Below are positions 43,634-55,541 of a DNA stretch of 64,000 nucleotides, piece after piece. Location of the stretch: NCBI RefSeq assembly GCF_038502225.1, contig NC_091369.1:18859943-18923942 (forward strand). Direction: 5' to 3'. The notes under the pieces are model-generated. The model ran no database searches. It had not been told where the DNA came from and saw only the letters and a program-made list of their open reading frames with translations. The first letter of the stretch is position 1, and the number at the start of each line of letters is the position of its first letter. The stretch comes from Cherax quadricarinatus (taxonomy: Eukaryota > Arthropoda > Malacostraca > Decapoda > Parastacidae). A program made the position numbers and the translations under genes.

Positions 43634-45179
43634 TGTGATTACTGAGGATCAAGTTGAGGTTTACAACTTAAGTTTATGACACTACTGGGGTATGACAGTC
43701 CTGGGTAACTAAGTCAATATTGTAGGCAAGAATCACTGAGTGTAATAAAGTGGGTGAAGGTAGACTCAGATGATGACAGTGACGAGGAGAGGCGAGAGTT
43801 ATGGTAAGTGAGGCGAGGATGAGCCAGTAGCCACCACCAGCCACTATCTGTAAACAAAGTTGCCAAGTTACCCACAATATAAACTATGTTGTAATAGTTG
43901 TGTGACTTAATTCATGTCTGCATAAATAATTCATTACGATAGTAACTAAATATAAACATATAGTTTACTACAACTGTAATTACAACTATAGACCTCTTAG
44001 TATTATCAGCGTAATGTTAACAATTCAAGAGAAAGAGAGTCTTGCCAGTATACCTCAGTGAGGGTACTAGTAGCTTCATCCCAGCTGATCCTGCTGATTG
44101 ATACTTGATTGTCTTTTATCTCACACCTGCTCTGCAGTATTGTTTATGACAGCTACAAAGTGCCAGCAAAAGCCAGCTATATTTCTCCAACATGTTTCGT
44201 CAGATAGTATAGTGAAATCTGTCTGTTTTGTGTATTTTTCAATGAGTAAATCTCTAGTGGTGTGTATACACTGAGAACAACAATGTATATACTTTTGATG
44301 TTATTCTGCTGAGAGCTTCAGTGTATATACACATGGAGGGAAGTACATTTCTGTATGTATGCACATGACGCATCACTGTATGTGCGCTTTGGGGATATAT
44401 ATCACAGCATATCCATTTTAATTCCGACATTAGTGATTGTAGTATCCGTGGCTGTGGTTGTACAGGTGACATGCTGCCTTAATGACCCTCTTGCAGTAGA
44501 CAGGCTCTGAACCAGATGTATCAACCAGCCCATGAAATGTGTCAGCCTGAGTTGGTAGACTTCATTAGAGTGATGAGGTTATTCTTACATATTCCACTAT
44601 GGATTCAGCAGCTACGACAGCTGAATTTTCGACTCAGACCCCTTATTCACTTGCGAATTCGACCACAGAGATGGAGTTATTATTACTTGGGCTTACTTAC
44701 GATCTCTCTGGAGGGTTTATCTCATACACGGGGAAAGACAGACCAAAGACATTATCCTCACAAAGGAAGATGGAAGGGTGTGGCGTTGGGAGAGGGGGAT
44801 GGTAGAAGGTGTGTGGTAGGGTGGAAAAGTGAGGAAAGGGTGCGTGAGAAGATGAGGTTAGTTGGGAGAGAGGGAGGATGTGAGGGAGAAAAGGAGAGTG
44901 TGAAGGAGGGAAGGAAGAAAGATGGTAATGTTCCGTGACGGGTTGTATTACCTAGAAGTAACCCTGAAGTGCTTCCCAGGATCATCACCTCTGTGGCTCT
45001 CTCTCATACTAGGTCTCCTGCCCTCTCTCATACTAGGTCTCCTGGTTGATGACTTAATCAGATTGTTGTTGCTTGCAACTCACAGGTTGATGTAAACATT
45101 ACAACTTGGCTGAACAAGAACAGTTTCAACGTAACACATTCACTCCTGAAGGTACTTAGGGGTCTGATAATTCCCCTTA
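43634..45179. other. Upstream region of the host gene
   Basis: Should hold the 5' UTR and promoter on the minus strand; no clear TATA box or initiator could be assigned. Between 44516 and 44938 two overlapping plus-strand ORFs (140 and 68 aa) exist, without known motifs. A purine-rich stretch is at 44760-44930 and a 21-bp direct repeat (CTCTCTCATACTAGGTCTCCTG) near 44998-45041. Confidence 0.4.
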
Positions 45180-45640
45180 TGTCTAACTGGAGGGCATTCC
45201 AGGGATCAGCGCCCCCGCGGCTCGGTTCATGACCAGGCCTCCTGGTGGATCAGGGCCTGATCAACCAGGCTGTTACTTCTGGCCGCACGTAGTCCAATGT
45301 GCGAACCTCAGCCCGGCTGATCCGGTACTGACTTTAGGTATCCGTCCAGCTCCCTCTTGAAGGCAGCCAGGGATCTATTGGTAATTCCCCCTATGGCTGG
45401 TGGGAGAATGTTGAACACTCTTGGGTCTCGGACACTTTTTGTGTTTTCTCTTAGTGTAGCAGTGGCGCCACTACTTTTCACTGGGGGTATTTTACATCGC
45501 CTGACCAGTTTTTTTACTTTCGTAGGGAGTGATTTCTGTGTGCAGATTCGGGACCATTCCTTTTAGGATTTTCCAAGTATAGATTATGATATATCTGTCT
45601 CGCCTGCATTCCAGCGAGTACAAATCAAGTAGTAGGTTGT
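45180..45640 (-). mobile_element. 3' fragment of the hairpin-tailed LINE family
   Basis: Minus-strand text LYSLECRRDRYIIIYTWKIL and GMVPNLHTEI matches the C-terminus of the 40859-43185 copy. The 3' end is at about 45185 with GATCAGCGCCCCCGCGGCTC, a decayed form of the hairpin tail. An intervening part reads LAAFKRELDGYLKS. Dead fragment. Confidence 0.75.
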
Positions 45641-45749
45641 GCTCTGGTCCTGTCCAATAAACTTGAAATGAAAACCTGTTAATTTTTTCATGCTTTTTGT
45701 CTCATTGACACGTAAAATGACGGGTTAATTATACACAATATTACAGTCA
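45641..45749. other. Spacer
   Basis: No feature recognised. Confidence 0.3.
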
Positions 45750-45866
45750 GTATACATAGGTAATTTTAAAAATAGGTTAAATACATGAATAGGTGTGGGA
45801 GGGTGTGAGTTGGACCTGCCTCGCATGGACCAGTAGGCCTGCTGCAGTGCTTCTTCTTTCTTTCTT
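45750..45866 (+). mobile_element. CR1 3' terminus fragment
   Basis: FKNRLN-like text, then GGACCTGCCTCGCATGGACC, AGTAGGCCTGCTGCAGTG and CTTTCTTTCTTATG, as at 24846-24985. Confidence 0.75.
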
Positions 45867-45889
45867 ATGAAAGCGGTGTATTGTTAAAT

Positions 45890-46125
45890 AATTATCTTAA
45901 TATATCTTCTGATTTTTAACCTGGAGGGTTAGCACGCCGATAATCCAATAAAGTCAGTGCTTCATTGGGTGACTTTAATCACATCCTTCCAGGATGCGAC
46001 GCATACTAGTCGATTAACACAAGGACAGCAGGTGTAAGGAAACATGCCCAGCGTAGCCATCCATGCCGGGGATTGAACCACGGACACTCAGTGTGTAAGC
46101 TGAGTGTGTGGTTCAGCGTTGGTGG
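45890..46125 (-). mobile_element. tRNA-derived SINE, degraded
   Basis: Shares GATTTTTAACCTGGAGGGTTAGC and CCAATAAAGTCAGTGC with the SINE at 32181-32485, plus CCAGGATGCGACGCA and the B-box complement GGGGATTGAACCACGG. It is the second-tail type of that SINE. Confidence 0.75.
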
Positions 46126-46313
46126 TGAGACAGCGACCAGCATCCTAGACATCCACTGCCGTCGTATCCTTGTTCATTGCATAATTACTATTATTATTAT
46201 TACTATTATTATTTTTATTATTATTATTACTGGTATGGCGAGAATTAACAATTTCCACAACAGATAAGCATTTTTGTGTCCTACTGATATGGTTGTTGTT
46301 TTGAATTAAACAT
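46126..46313. other. Spacer with (TTA)-rich tract
   Basis: ATTATTATT-type run at 46185-46229; no gene. Confidence 0.4.
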
Positions 46314-48025
46314 TTGCGCTCTCCACAGTTACCAGTCAGGTTTCAGGAGATCTTACTCGACCGACATTTGAGAACTCAAATGTCGTTCAGGAATCTCTTA
46401 GGTATGGTGGCCCCTAGATTTCAAAAGGCATTTGATACAGTTAATCACTATATATTATGTAAAAAGCTACAAGATATTGGCATACTCTGTAGACTGGTTT
46501 AAGTCCTACCTGAGCACCAGGAAACATACTGCCAAGATACATAACAGAATCGTAACCACCTGCCCGTTTTGTTTTGTTTATATTTTATTTAAAATAATCA
46601 TCTAACCCCTCAGTACATAAGTTCCCTACAGTCACACATGCTCGCCTTACCACAAGTCTTACGAGTCGGCCACAAAACTAGAAAAGCCATAATCATTCCG
46701 CACTCATCTACAGGCTATACACATTATATAATATAGCAATAAAATGCTCTGTACAAACATATACAACCCCGTTTGCAGCCACCTGCCAGTAGTAAGGGGG
46801 GCTCCCCAAGGTTGTAATTCTGGTTCTCTTACTATTTTCATGTTATGTGAATGACATGCATTATCACTGGAAATAGTCTTGCAGCAAATGGTTAGTAGAC
46901 AACAAACTATCGCTACACCTCGGAAAACTGAAACCATACTATTTGGCACAAAAAAATAAGCTGAAAAGGGTCAATACTTTTAATGTCCAGTGTAATGGGG
47001 AACCCATCACTTCAGCAGCTTCAGTGACATATCTTGGAAATCTCTTTGACCCAATCATGTCAGGAGAATTTTTAGGGAACAATGTAGTAAAAGAAAATAC
47101 AAATGCCAAGCTTAAGTTCCACTACAGAAACACACAGTGTCACTTACTGAGGCTCGCATGACTATGTCTACCTCTAATACAATGTTAAGTAGATTATTCT
47201 TGTTCTTCGTGGCACTTTGATTTAACACAAAAATAGACTGTCCACAACTCACCCAGAACAAAATGCTAAAATTTATCCTGGACCTGGGTCAAAGGAAGCA
47301 TGTAGACCAGGATAACAACAACTGGATACGCTGAATGTTGAAGATAAGAGTAAAACAACTGAAGTTAAAACGTGTTTATAAAATTGTTCACAGTGTCCAG
47401 AATATCTTACTACAAAGTTTGTCAAAGTTAGGAACCAAAACCAATGTGGTTCTACGGGAAGTGAACACAGTTCCGTAGTACCCACAGTAAGTGGTCAGGC
47501 CTCAAACATATTTTATTATACCGAAACCTCAGGAAGAGAGCTATAAGGTAATTAATAAATGACACTAAGGAAAGAGAAGAGAGTGATTTTGTTGTATAGT
47601 TAACATTCATGTACTTAATATAGTAAGTTGATCCTCTCTACTGAATGTTCATGTAAATAACTTAGTTCACCTTATTCTTATTGCACCACTTATTACTGTA
47701 ACTTATTTTTAATTTTTAAGGTTATATTCATGACTGATTTCTACTGTGTCTTACAGCTAGGCTTTAAATAATAAGATACTACAAGGACCCCAGTGTAAGT
47801 AAGTCACATTAACTGAAGTTTTGGGTTATCCTCGATAATTTACTTATGTTATTATGTATGATAATTGTAATCAACTACAGGTATGTGTACCTTTATTTAT
47901 ATAAATTTACTTTACTTTAGTTATTAAACCTTGCGGCCCAGTCCTCGGGCCCATCATGATGTGCCAATGTAATCTTTTACTGCTGCCCACGTGATGCGTT
48001 TGAGATGGGTAATAAAGATATTAAA
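46314..48025 (+). mobile_element. Degenerate LINE, RT to 3' end
   Basis: Plus-strand pieces: YQSGFRRSYSTD-like text near 46331, KAFDTVNHYILCKKLQDIGI, FKSYLSTRKHTAKI, then about 200 bp of unrelated sequence (46560-46760), GAPQGCNSGSLTIFML, a thumb-like VTYLGNLFDP, and a long 3' UTR ending CATCATGATGTGCC, GAGATGGGTAATAAAGATATTA. The catalytic FADD motif is not visible. Old and dead. Confidence 0.65.
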
Positions 48026-48210
48026 TTAACAAGTCAACCTTATTGCCAATAAGGTGTCCACTAGAAGACAATCTTACTCTACCCTGAAGGAAAAAAAAAC
48101 TTTAATTGATTCGTTAATAACCTTCAGAGGGTCAGTTAATTAACCTTGGACAATTAATAACCCAGTGTGGAGAAATTTTCTACAGGAGGGGGTGTATCAG
48201 CCCTTTTCAG
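48026..48210. other. Spacer
   Basis: No feature; ends in a possible splice acceptor, CAGCCCTTTTCAG. Confidence 0.3.
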
Positions 48211-48387
48211 CCCTTTTTGTACTGTGAAAAGGACAAAACTTGTGGAACAGTGTACCATTGCGAGTGTTGCGTATTTCCCAGACTGAGTGGAAGACGTGGA
48301 CATCCAAGGACACTTCAGCTTCAGTCAAGTCACCGGATAGCTGTCGAAAGGTGCAACCAACACCTTAGCTTGTGCTGCAAGAGCAAG
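48211..48387 (+). CDS. Candidate exon encoding a Cys-rich segment (uncertain)
   Basis: A 177-bp open stretch lies between a plausible acceptor (CCCTTTTCAG, ending 48210) and donor (AAG|GTAGGT, 48388). It would encode 59 residues with Cys spacing LYCEKDKTCGTVYHCECC, a basic RRGHPR region and RCNQHLSLCC. The Cys pattern looks like a secreted disulfide-rich peptide or domain, but I do not recognise the family. No partner exon was found nearby, and chance or transposon origin is possible. Confidence 0.25.
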
Positions 48388-49259
48388 GTAGGTTTTGAAT
48401 TTACTTGTTATACAGGGGACTGTGCAGTTCTTGTGTCGCAAGGAGTTCAAAATGATACTGTAGTCGGCAAGGTGTGGGCTTTTGAGCCAAACACAAGTGA
48501 GTATAAGGCCCTTGTCAGTATTTAGTTATTCAATGACATACTGACACAACAGCCCCTAGGGGTAATTATACTTACAGCCAATTTTACATTAACAGCCCAG
48601 GTGTGGTTGCATCAACGACTCCAAGAACGTTCTGCAGGCGGCTGTAGTATGTGAAGCCGTCATGAAGCTAAGTCCCATTACAGTCCATTTATTTTTGCCT
48701 TTGCTTATTTATATGCAATCCTCCAAACACAGGATAATTTATGAAAACCGTACTGTGTTTAGGCTCCGAAGGGCGACAATTTTTTTTTCTCACTTTTTCC
48801 AACTTTTCGATTTTATTTCTCTCATAACGTCTTCTTGGGGGGTTTTAAGGGCGAGTGACAGTTCACTCATAACTCTTATTGTGGTTGTTGAGGTTTTTAG
48901 GGCCACTGACAGCCTACGCCGTAGCTCAACACTTTTGTATGGTAATGGGGCCCAAGTTCTTGGATCAATTAGCACATACACATTCCCTAGGACTAAAGTT
49001 GTTGAATTCATTCTCAGAATCCTGGAATGATGATAACCTTAATTTCTGTAAGGACCACCCCTGGTCCACCATGATAACTTTGTCACACATGCTACAGATT
49101 GGTACACCGTAATAATCATACCTACTATATGTGTTCTAAACTTCTAATACTCAGCATATTTCTCAGAGACTAGGCCTAGCTTGCAGAAAAAAATTGAAAC
49201 TCTGAAATGATGGTCTTTCAAAGTGCCGTTTTTGCCTCATGGAGCGTGTGACGCAGCTT
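48388..49259. other. Unassigned sequence
   Basis: Overlapping short ORFs on both strands (48662-49030 plus; 48790-49011 minus) have no recognised domain. The minus strand also reads DGFTYYSRLQNVLGVVDATT near 48600-48665, which may be a broken transposon ORF. Confidence 0.35.
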
Positions 49260-49500
49260 CGGCAGACTGGAAAACATTTGTCAATAGTCTAATATACCTA
49301 AGCGTACATAATTTATGCCTAAGCGTACGTAATAAAGCAAATAGATTATTGGGATTTATATCAAGAAGTGAAAACAACAGAAGTCCAGAGGTCATACTGC
49401 AGCTTTATACATCATTAGTAAGGCCTCACCTAGATTATGCAGCTTAGTTCTGGTCTCCATATTACAGAATGGACATAAAACAGGCGTAGCAGGAAAATAG
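49260..49500 (+). mobile_element. CR1 RT thumb fragment
   Basis: ANRLLGFISRSENNRSPEV and LYTSLVRPHLDYAA, then FWSPYYRMDIKQ, match the same segment of the CR1 copy at 23640-23770. Isolated 0.24-kb fragment. Confidence 0.75.
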
Positions 49501-49802
49501 TCGAAAATAATAAAAATATCGAAAAAGAACGAAAAATGAGACAAACTTACAGAAAAACAGTTTAACAATCTGGAAACATTTTGGCGTTTCTTCAACGAAT
49601 TATAGTCAATACAACATTTATAGTGACGTCACCACGAGTATTTACATGTCTGAACATGAAGTGAATTTTCCGATTTTTTCAATTATTTTCATGTGATGTT
49701 CTTTTTAATATATTTAATTTATAATCTGTTTTGATACAAATGTCTCACTAAAACACTACTGATTTATCAAGATGCAGCGAGTCCCTCACGGTAATTAAGT
49801 AA
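49501..49802. other. AT-rich spacer before the LINE array
   Basis: Contains GTGACGTCACCAC at 49622-49634, identical to a segment of the element at 26790-28184 (27038-27050), and A-rich text GAAAAATAGTCGAAAATAAT-like. It may be a related fragment. Confidence 0.4.
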
Positions 49803-49833
49803 CTGTGTTTGTGTGTGTAGGTGTGTGTGTGTG

Positions 49834-49895
<62 letters not shown>

Positions 49896-49902
49896 CTTTG
49901 TG

Positions 49903-49996
<94 letters not shown>

Positions 49997-50064
49997 GTGT
50001 GTGTGTGGTGTGTGAGAGTGCTGTGTGTGTGTGGTGTGTGTATGTGTGTGTGTGTGTGTGTGTG
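49803..50064. repeat. (TG)n tract at 3' end of LINE copy A
   Basis: TG repeats with a few GA, TT and TA interruptions. It runs into TACTCACC at 50065, the 3' end of copy A on the minus strand, so on the element strand it is an (AC)n tail. TH/HT and CV ORFs are artefacts. Confidence 0.95.
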
Positions 50065-50136
50065 TACTCACCTATTTGTGGTTGCAGGGGTCGAGTCCTA
50101 GCTCCTGGCCCCGCCTCTTCACCGATCGCTACTAGG

Positions 50137-53019
50137 TCATCTCTCTGCTCCATGAGCTCTCTCATACCTCGCCTTAAAACTATGTATGGTTCCTGCCTCC
50201 ACTACGTCACTTTCTAGGCTATTCCACTGCCTTACAACTCTATGACTGAAGAAATACTTCCTACTATCTCTCTGACTCATTTGTGTCTTCAACTTCCAAT
50301 TGTGGCCTCTTGTTTCTGTGTCCCCTCCCTGGAACATCCTGTCTTTGTCCACCTTGTCTATTCCACGCAGTATTTTATATGTCGTTATCATGTCTCCCCT
50401 GACCCTCCTGTCCTCCAGTGTGGTCAGGCCGATTTCCCTTAATCTTTCCTCATAGGACATTCCCCTTAGCTCTGGAACTAACCTTGTCGCAAACCTTTGT
50501 ACTTTCTCTAGTTTCTTGACGTGCTTTATCAAGTGCGGGTTCCAAACAGGTGCTGCATACTCCAGTATGGGCCTGACATACACGGTGTACAGTGTCTTGA
50601 ATGATTCCTTATTAAGGTATCGGAATGCTGTTCTCAGGTTTGCCAGGCGCCCATATGCTGCAGCAGTTATCTGATTGATGTGTGCTTCCGGAGACATGCT
50701 CGGTGTTATACTCACCCCAAGATCTTTCTCCTTGAGTGAGGTTTGCAGTCTTTGGCCACCTAGCCTATACTCTGTCTGTGGTCTTCTGTGCCCCTCCCCC
50801 ATCTTCATGACTTTGCATTTGGCAGGATTAAATTCGAGAAGCCATTTGCTGGACCAGGTGTCCAGTCTGTCCAGGTCTCTTTGAAGTCCTGCCTGGTCCT
50901 CATCAGATTTAATTCTCCTCATTAACTTCACATCATCTGCAAACAGGGACACTTCTGAGTCTAACCCTTCCGTCATGTCGTTCACATATACCAAAAATAG
51001 CACTGGTCCTAGGACCGACCCCTGTGGGACCCCGCTCGTCACAGGTGCCCACTGTGATACATCATTACGTACCATGACTCGTTGTTGCCTCCCTGTCAGG
51101 TATTCTCTGATCCATTGCAGTGCCCTTCCTGTTATATGCGCCTGGTGCTCTAGCTTCTGCACTAATCTCTTGTGAGGAACTGTGTCAAAGGCCTTCTTGC
51201 AGTCCAAGAAGATGCAATCAACCCACCCCTCTCTCTCTTGTCTTACTTCTGTTATTTTATCATAAAACTCCAGAAGGTTTGTGACACAGGATTTGCCTTC
51301 CGTGAATCCGTGTTGGTTGGCATTTATACTCCTGTTCCGTTCCAGGTGCTCCACCACTCTCCTCCTGATAATCTTCTCCATAATTTTGCATACTATACAC
51401 GTCAATGACACAGGTCTATAGTTTAGTGCCTCTTTTCTGTCTCCTTTTTTAAAAATGGGAACTACATTTGCCGTCTTCCATACCTCAGGTAGTTGCCCAG
51501 TTTCCAGGGATGTGTTGAAGATTGTGGTAAGTGGCACGCACAATATATCTGCTCCCTCTCTAAGGACCCACGGGGAGATGTTGTCTGGTCCCATTGCCTT
51601 TAAGGTATCGATGTCCCTTAGCAGTTTCTTCACCTCCTCCTCATCTGTATGTATGTCGTCCAACACTTGTTGGTGTATTCCTTGCTGGTGTCCCCGTCTG
51701 GTCTGTCCCCCCAGAGTCCTTCCTGTCTCTACTGTAAATACTTCCTTAAATCTCTTGTTTAGCTCCTCACATACCTCTTGATCGTTTCTTGTGAGTTCTC
51801 CACCTTCTTTCCTCAGCCTTATCACCTGGTCCTTGACTGTTGTCTTCCTCCTAATGTGGCTATACAGCAGTTTCGGGTCAGATTTGACTTTCGATGCTAT
51901 GTCGTTTTCATACTGTCGCTGGGCCTCCCTCCTTATCTGTGCATACTCGTTTCTGGCTCTTCTACTAATCTCCTTGTTTTCCTGGGTCCTATGCCTCCTG
52001 TACCTTTTCCATTCTCTGTTGCACTTAGTTTTTGCCTCCCTACACCTTCGGGTAAACCAAGGACTCGTTTTGGTCTTCCTATTATTTCCGTTTCCCTTGG
52101 GAACAAAACTTTCCTCTGCCTCCTTGCACTTTGTTGCCACATATTCCATCATCTCGTTTACTGATTTTCCTACCATTTCTCTGTCCCACTGAACCTCCTG
52201 CAGGAAGTTTCTCATACCTGTGTAGTCCCCCCTTTTATAGTTTGGCCTGTCCCCTTCAGTTCCTGTTACCTTCTCCACTTGTAACTCTACTATATAGTCA
52301 AAACTCAGAACCACATGATCGCTAGCTCCAAGGGGCCTCTCATAAGTGATGTCCTCAATGTCTGAACTGCTCAGGGTGAACACAAGATCCAGTTTTGCTG
52401 GCTCATCCTCCCCTCTCTCTCTGGTTGTGTCCCTGACATGTTGATGCATGAGGTTTTCAAGTACCACATCCATCATCTTGGCTCTCCATGTCTCGGGACC
52501 CCCATGTGGCTCCAGGTTTTCCCAGTCGATCTCCCTGTGGTTGAAATCGCCCATTACCAGTAACTTTGCTCTGCTCGAGTGCGCTCTTCTTGCCACCTCA
52601 GCCAGTGTGTCCACCATCACCCTGTTGTTTTCTTCGTACTCCTCTCTTGGCCTCCTGCAGTTCTGTGGTGGGTTATACATCACTCCAATGACTACTTTAT
52701 GTTCTCCGGACTGAATTGTACCTACAATGTAGTCTCTTTCTCCAATCATGTCCATGCCTTCCATTTCCTCAAATCCCCATCGGTGTTTTATGAGCAGTGC
52801 AACCCCTCCTCCCCCTCTACTCCTTCTATCTTTCCTCAGGATCTGATATCCTGTTGGGAAGATTGTGTCTGTTATTGTCTCAGCGAGTTTTGTTTCTGTG
52901 ACTGCTATGATGTCTGGGGATTTTTCACTGATTCTTTCATTCCACTCCTCATGTTTATTCATTATTCCATCCGCGTTTGTGTACCAAACCTTTAGCTTCT
53001 TTTCTATCATTGTGGTCAT
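50137..53019 (-). CDS. ORF2 endonuclease-reverse transcriptase of copy A
   Basis: The frame is open from 53502 without an ATG; the first good ATG is 53019 (MTTMIEKKLKVWYTNADG), giving about 961 aa. APE endonuclease: WYTNADGI, VTETKL (catalytic E), GDFNHREIDW, GASDHVVL (SDH). RT: VVPIFKKGD, NYRPVSLTC, DCKKAFDTVPH, SGVPQGSVLGPVLF, SLFADDVKLM (catalytic FADD), KEKDLGVSI, then VYVRPILEYAAPVWNP, LVPELRGMSYEERL and a C-terminal QWNSLESDVVEA. No RNase H. This block order and text are those of CR1-type LINEs. No stop or frameshift, so it may encode active protein. Confidence 0.9.
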   Translation of the reverse strand: MTTMIEKKLKVWYTNADGIMNKHEEWNERISEKSPDIIAVTETKLAETITDTIFPTGYQILRKDRRSRGGGGVALLIKHRWGFEEMEGMDMIGERDYIVGTIQSGEHKVVIGVMYNPPQNCRRPREEYEENNRVMVDTLAEVARRAHSSRAKLLVMGDFNHREIDWENLEPHGGPETWRAKMMDVVLENLMHQHVRDTTRERGEDEPAKLDLVFTLSSSDIEDITYERPLGASDHVVLSFDYIVELQVEKVTGTEGDRPNYKRGDYTGMRNFLQEVQWDREMVGKSVNEMMEYVATKCKEAEESFVPKGNGNNRKTKTSPWFTRRCREAKTKCNREWKRYRRHRTQENKEISRRARNEYAQIRREAQRQYENDIASKVKSDPKLLYSHIRRKTTVKDQVIRLRKEGGELTRNDQEVCEELNKRFKEVFTVETGRTLGGQTRRGHQQGIHQQVLDDIHTDEEEVKKLLRDIDTLKAMGPDNISPWVLREGADILCVPLTTIFNTSLETGQLPEVWKTANVVPIFKKGDRKEALNYRPVSLTCIVCKIMEKIIRRRVVEHLERNRSINANQHGFTEGKSCVTNLLEFYDKITEVRQEREGWVDCIFLDCKKAFDTVPHKRLVQKLEHQAHITGRALQWIREYLTGRQQRVMVRNDVSQWAPVTSGVPQGSVLGPVLFLVYVNDMTEGLDSEVSLFADDVKLMRRIKSDEDQAGLQRDLDRLDTWSSKWLLEFNPAKCKVMKMGEGHRRPQTEYRLGGQRLQTSLKEKDLGVSITPSMSPEAHINQITAAAYGRLANLRTAFRYLNKESFKTLYTVYVRPILEYAAPVWNPHLIKHVKKLEKVQRFATRLVPELRGMSYEERLREIGLTTLEDRRVRGDMITTYKILRGIDKVDKDRMFQGGDTETRGHNWKLKTQMSQRDSRKYFFSHRVVRQWNSLESDVVEAGTIHSFKARYERAHGAER

Positions 53020-53204
53020 GCAAGAATATTGGGGTTGGGGGAGCGAGAGCCTTGGTGGGGGCCTATATGGGGCTGTGGTGTAGGTGGGGTTTGTGTTGAT
53101 GGGGGTGGGGTCAGAATGCCCATAAGGGACAGCTGTTGGGGTGAGGTTTGTGATATGGGGATTGGTGGCAGAGGGAACAGTGAGTGGGTTGTAGTATAGG
53201 TTGC

Positions 53205-54244
53205 TCAGTTGCGTTGGGAATATCGCGGGTGGAGTCTTTTGGTGGGAGATTCTGTGGGGTGTGTTTGCCCTTCCTCCTGTGTCTGGGTCCTGCTCATTTT
53301 CATTGCTTCTCGTTCCTCCTTGCGTCTCTGTACCCTCTCTTTCAGTGTAGTCCTTTCTTCTTGTGTTCTGTCGCGGTCGAGGTATACTCTCTGGTACCCC
53401 TCTTTGTCCCTCAGTCTTGCTTTCTCTTGCAGAATCCTGGTTCGAACTGATTCTTCCTTGAAAGTTACTCTGACAGGCCGTATCCTTCCACTCGCAAACC
53501 ACCCAATTCTCTGAAAATTTGTCACCTGGGTCATATTGCCCTCCCCTATTGTTTTCATGATGCCTTCAATCATTTTTTTCTCCTCCTGTTTTATTTCTTC
53601 AAAGTTGGCCCCCTTGGCTTCTTGGAGCCCGTACACAAAAACTGACCTTGCCCTTTCCTCCTCCCACTGAGTCTCCATCTGCGTCCTCTGAGGCATTTTA
53701 TTTCCTTCCATTGACATGTTCTTGCCTTCAGTCCCTGTCATATCTGAAACTTCTATTCTCAGTGGACTGTCTTTCCTGACCAGCTGTCCCTTGCTACTGC
53801 AGTTGGCTGTTAGAATCTCTGCATATAGCATACCTTCATTGTCTTCGGACCTGTCGTTTGATCTTAGTGTGCTCGTCGTCTTTTCCCTGGCCCCACGTGG
53901 GTCTGATAGGGCCTTCATGTTCGGCATGTCTCCGTTGTTGCTTACCATCCCCTTGTCTGCGCCTGACTTTGAATTTCCTGATGTCACACCTGAATTGTCA
54001 TTTGTCTCTCTAATCTGTTTCAGGCTTTGCAGTTTCTCTTCTAAGCACTGTATCCTAGCTTCTGCTGCTAAGACCTGTACTTCCCACTTCCTGCACTCTT
54101 CAGCTATCCGCTCCTCCATTTTCTTACCAAGCTCTACTATCTTCCTTCCCCACTCTTCCTCCCTTTTTTGGAGCTCTAGCTCCCAGTCTTTCCTCCCTGG
54201 TTCATCCACCAGATCTCTGGGTTTCCGTCCTCTAAGGCCACCCA

Positions 54245-54245
<1 letters not shown>
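53205..54245 (-). CDS. ORF1 protein of copy A (coiled coil plus RNA-binding-like domain)
   Basis: 346 aa from ATG 54245. Residues about 18-95 are a charged heptad-like coiled coil (WELELQKREEEWGRKIVEL, CLEEKLQSLKQIRE). The middle is low complexity. Residues about 195-310 (RSVFVYGLQEAKG, QRIGWFASGRIRPVRVTF, RTRILQEKARLR) have the layout of the RRM plus C-terminal domain of L1-like ORF1 proteins. It ends 186 nt before the ORF2 ATG. The ATG is part of the CATG next to the AC tract, so the native N-terminus may be missing. Confidence 0.75.

Positions 54246-55541
<1,296 letters not shown>

Noticed and set aside
43640..43900. Promoter elements of the host gene
   Set aside because: No convincing TATA box or initiator could be picked by eye; the transcription start needs transcript data.
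44516..44938. 140-aa and 68-aa plus-strand ORFs upstream of exon 1
   Set aside because: No motif, splice signal or repeat homology could be supported; kept only as a note in the upstream region.
49748..50165. ORFs rich in Thr-His or Cys-Val over TG/AC tracts (also at 54232-54617, 55144-55642, 59811-60181, 61042-61535)
   Set aside because: They are translations of dinucleotide repeats and have no coding meaning.
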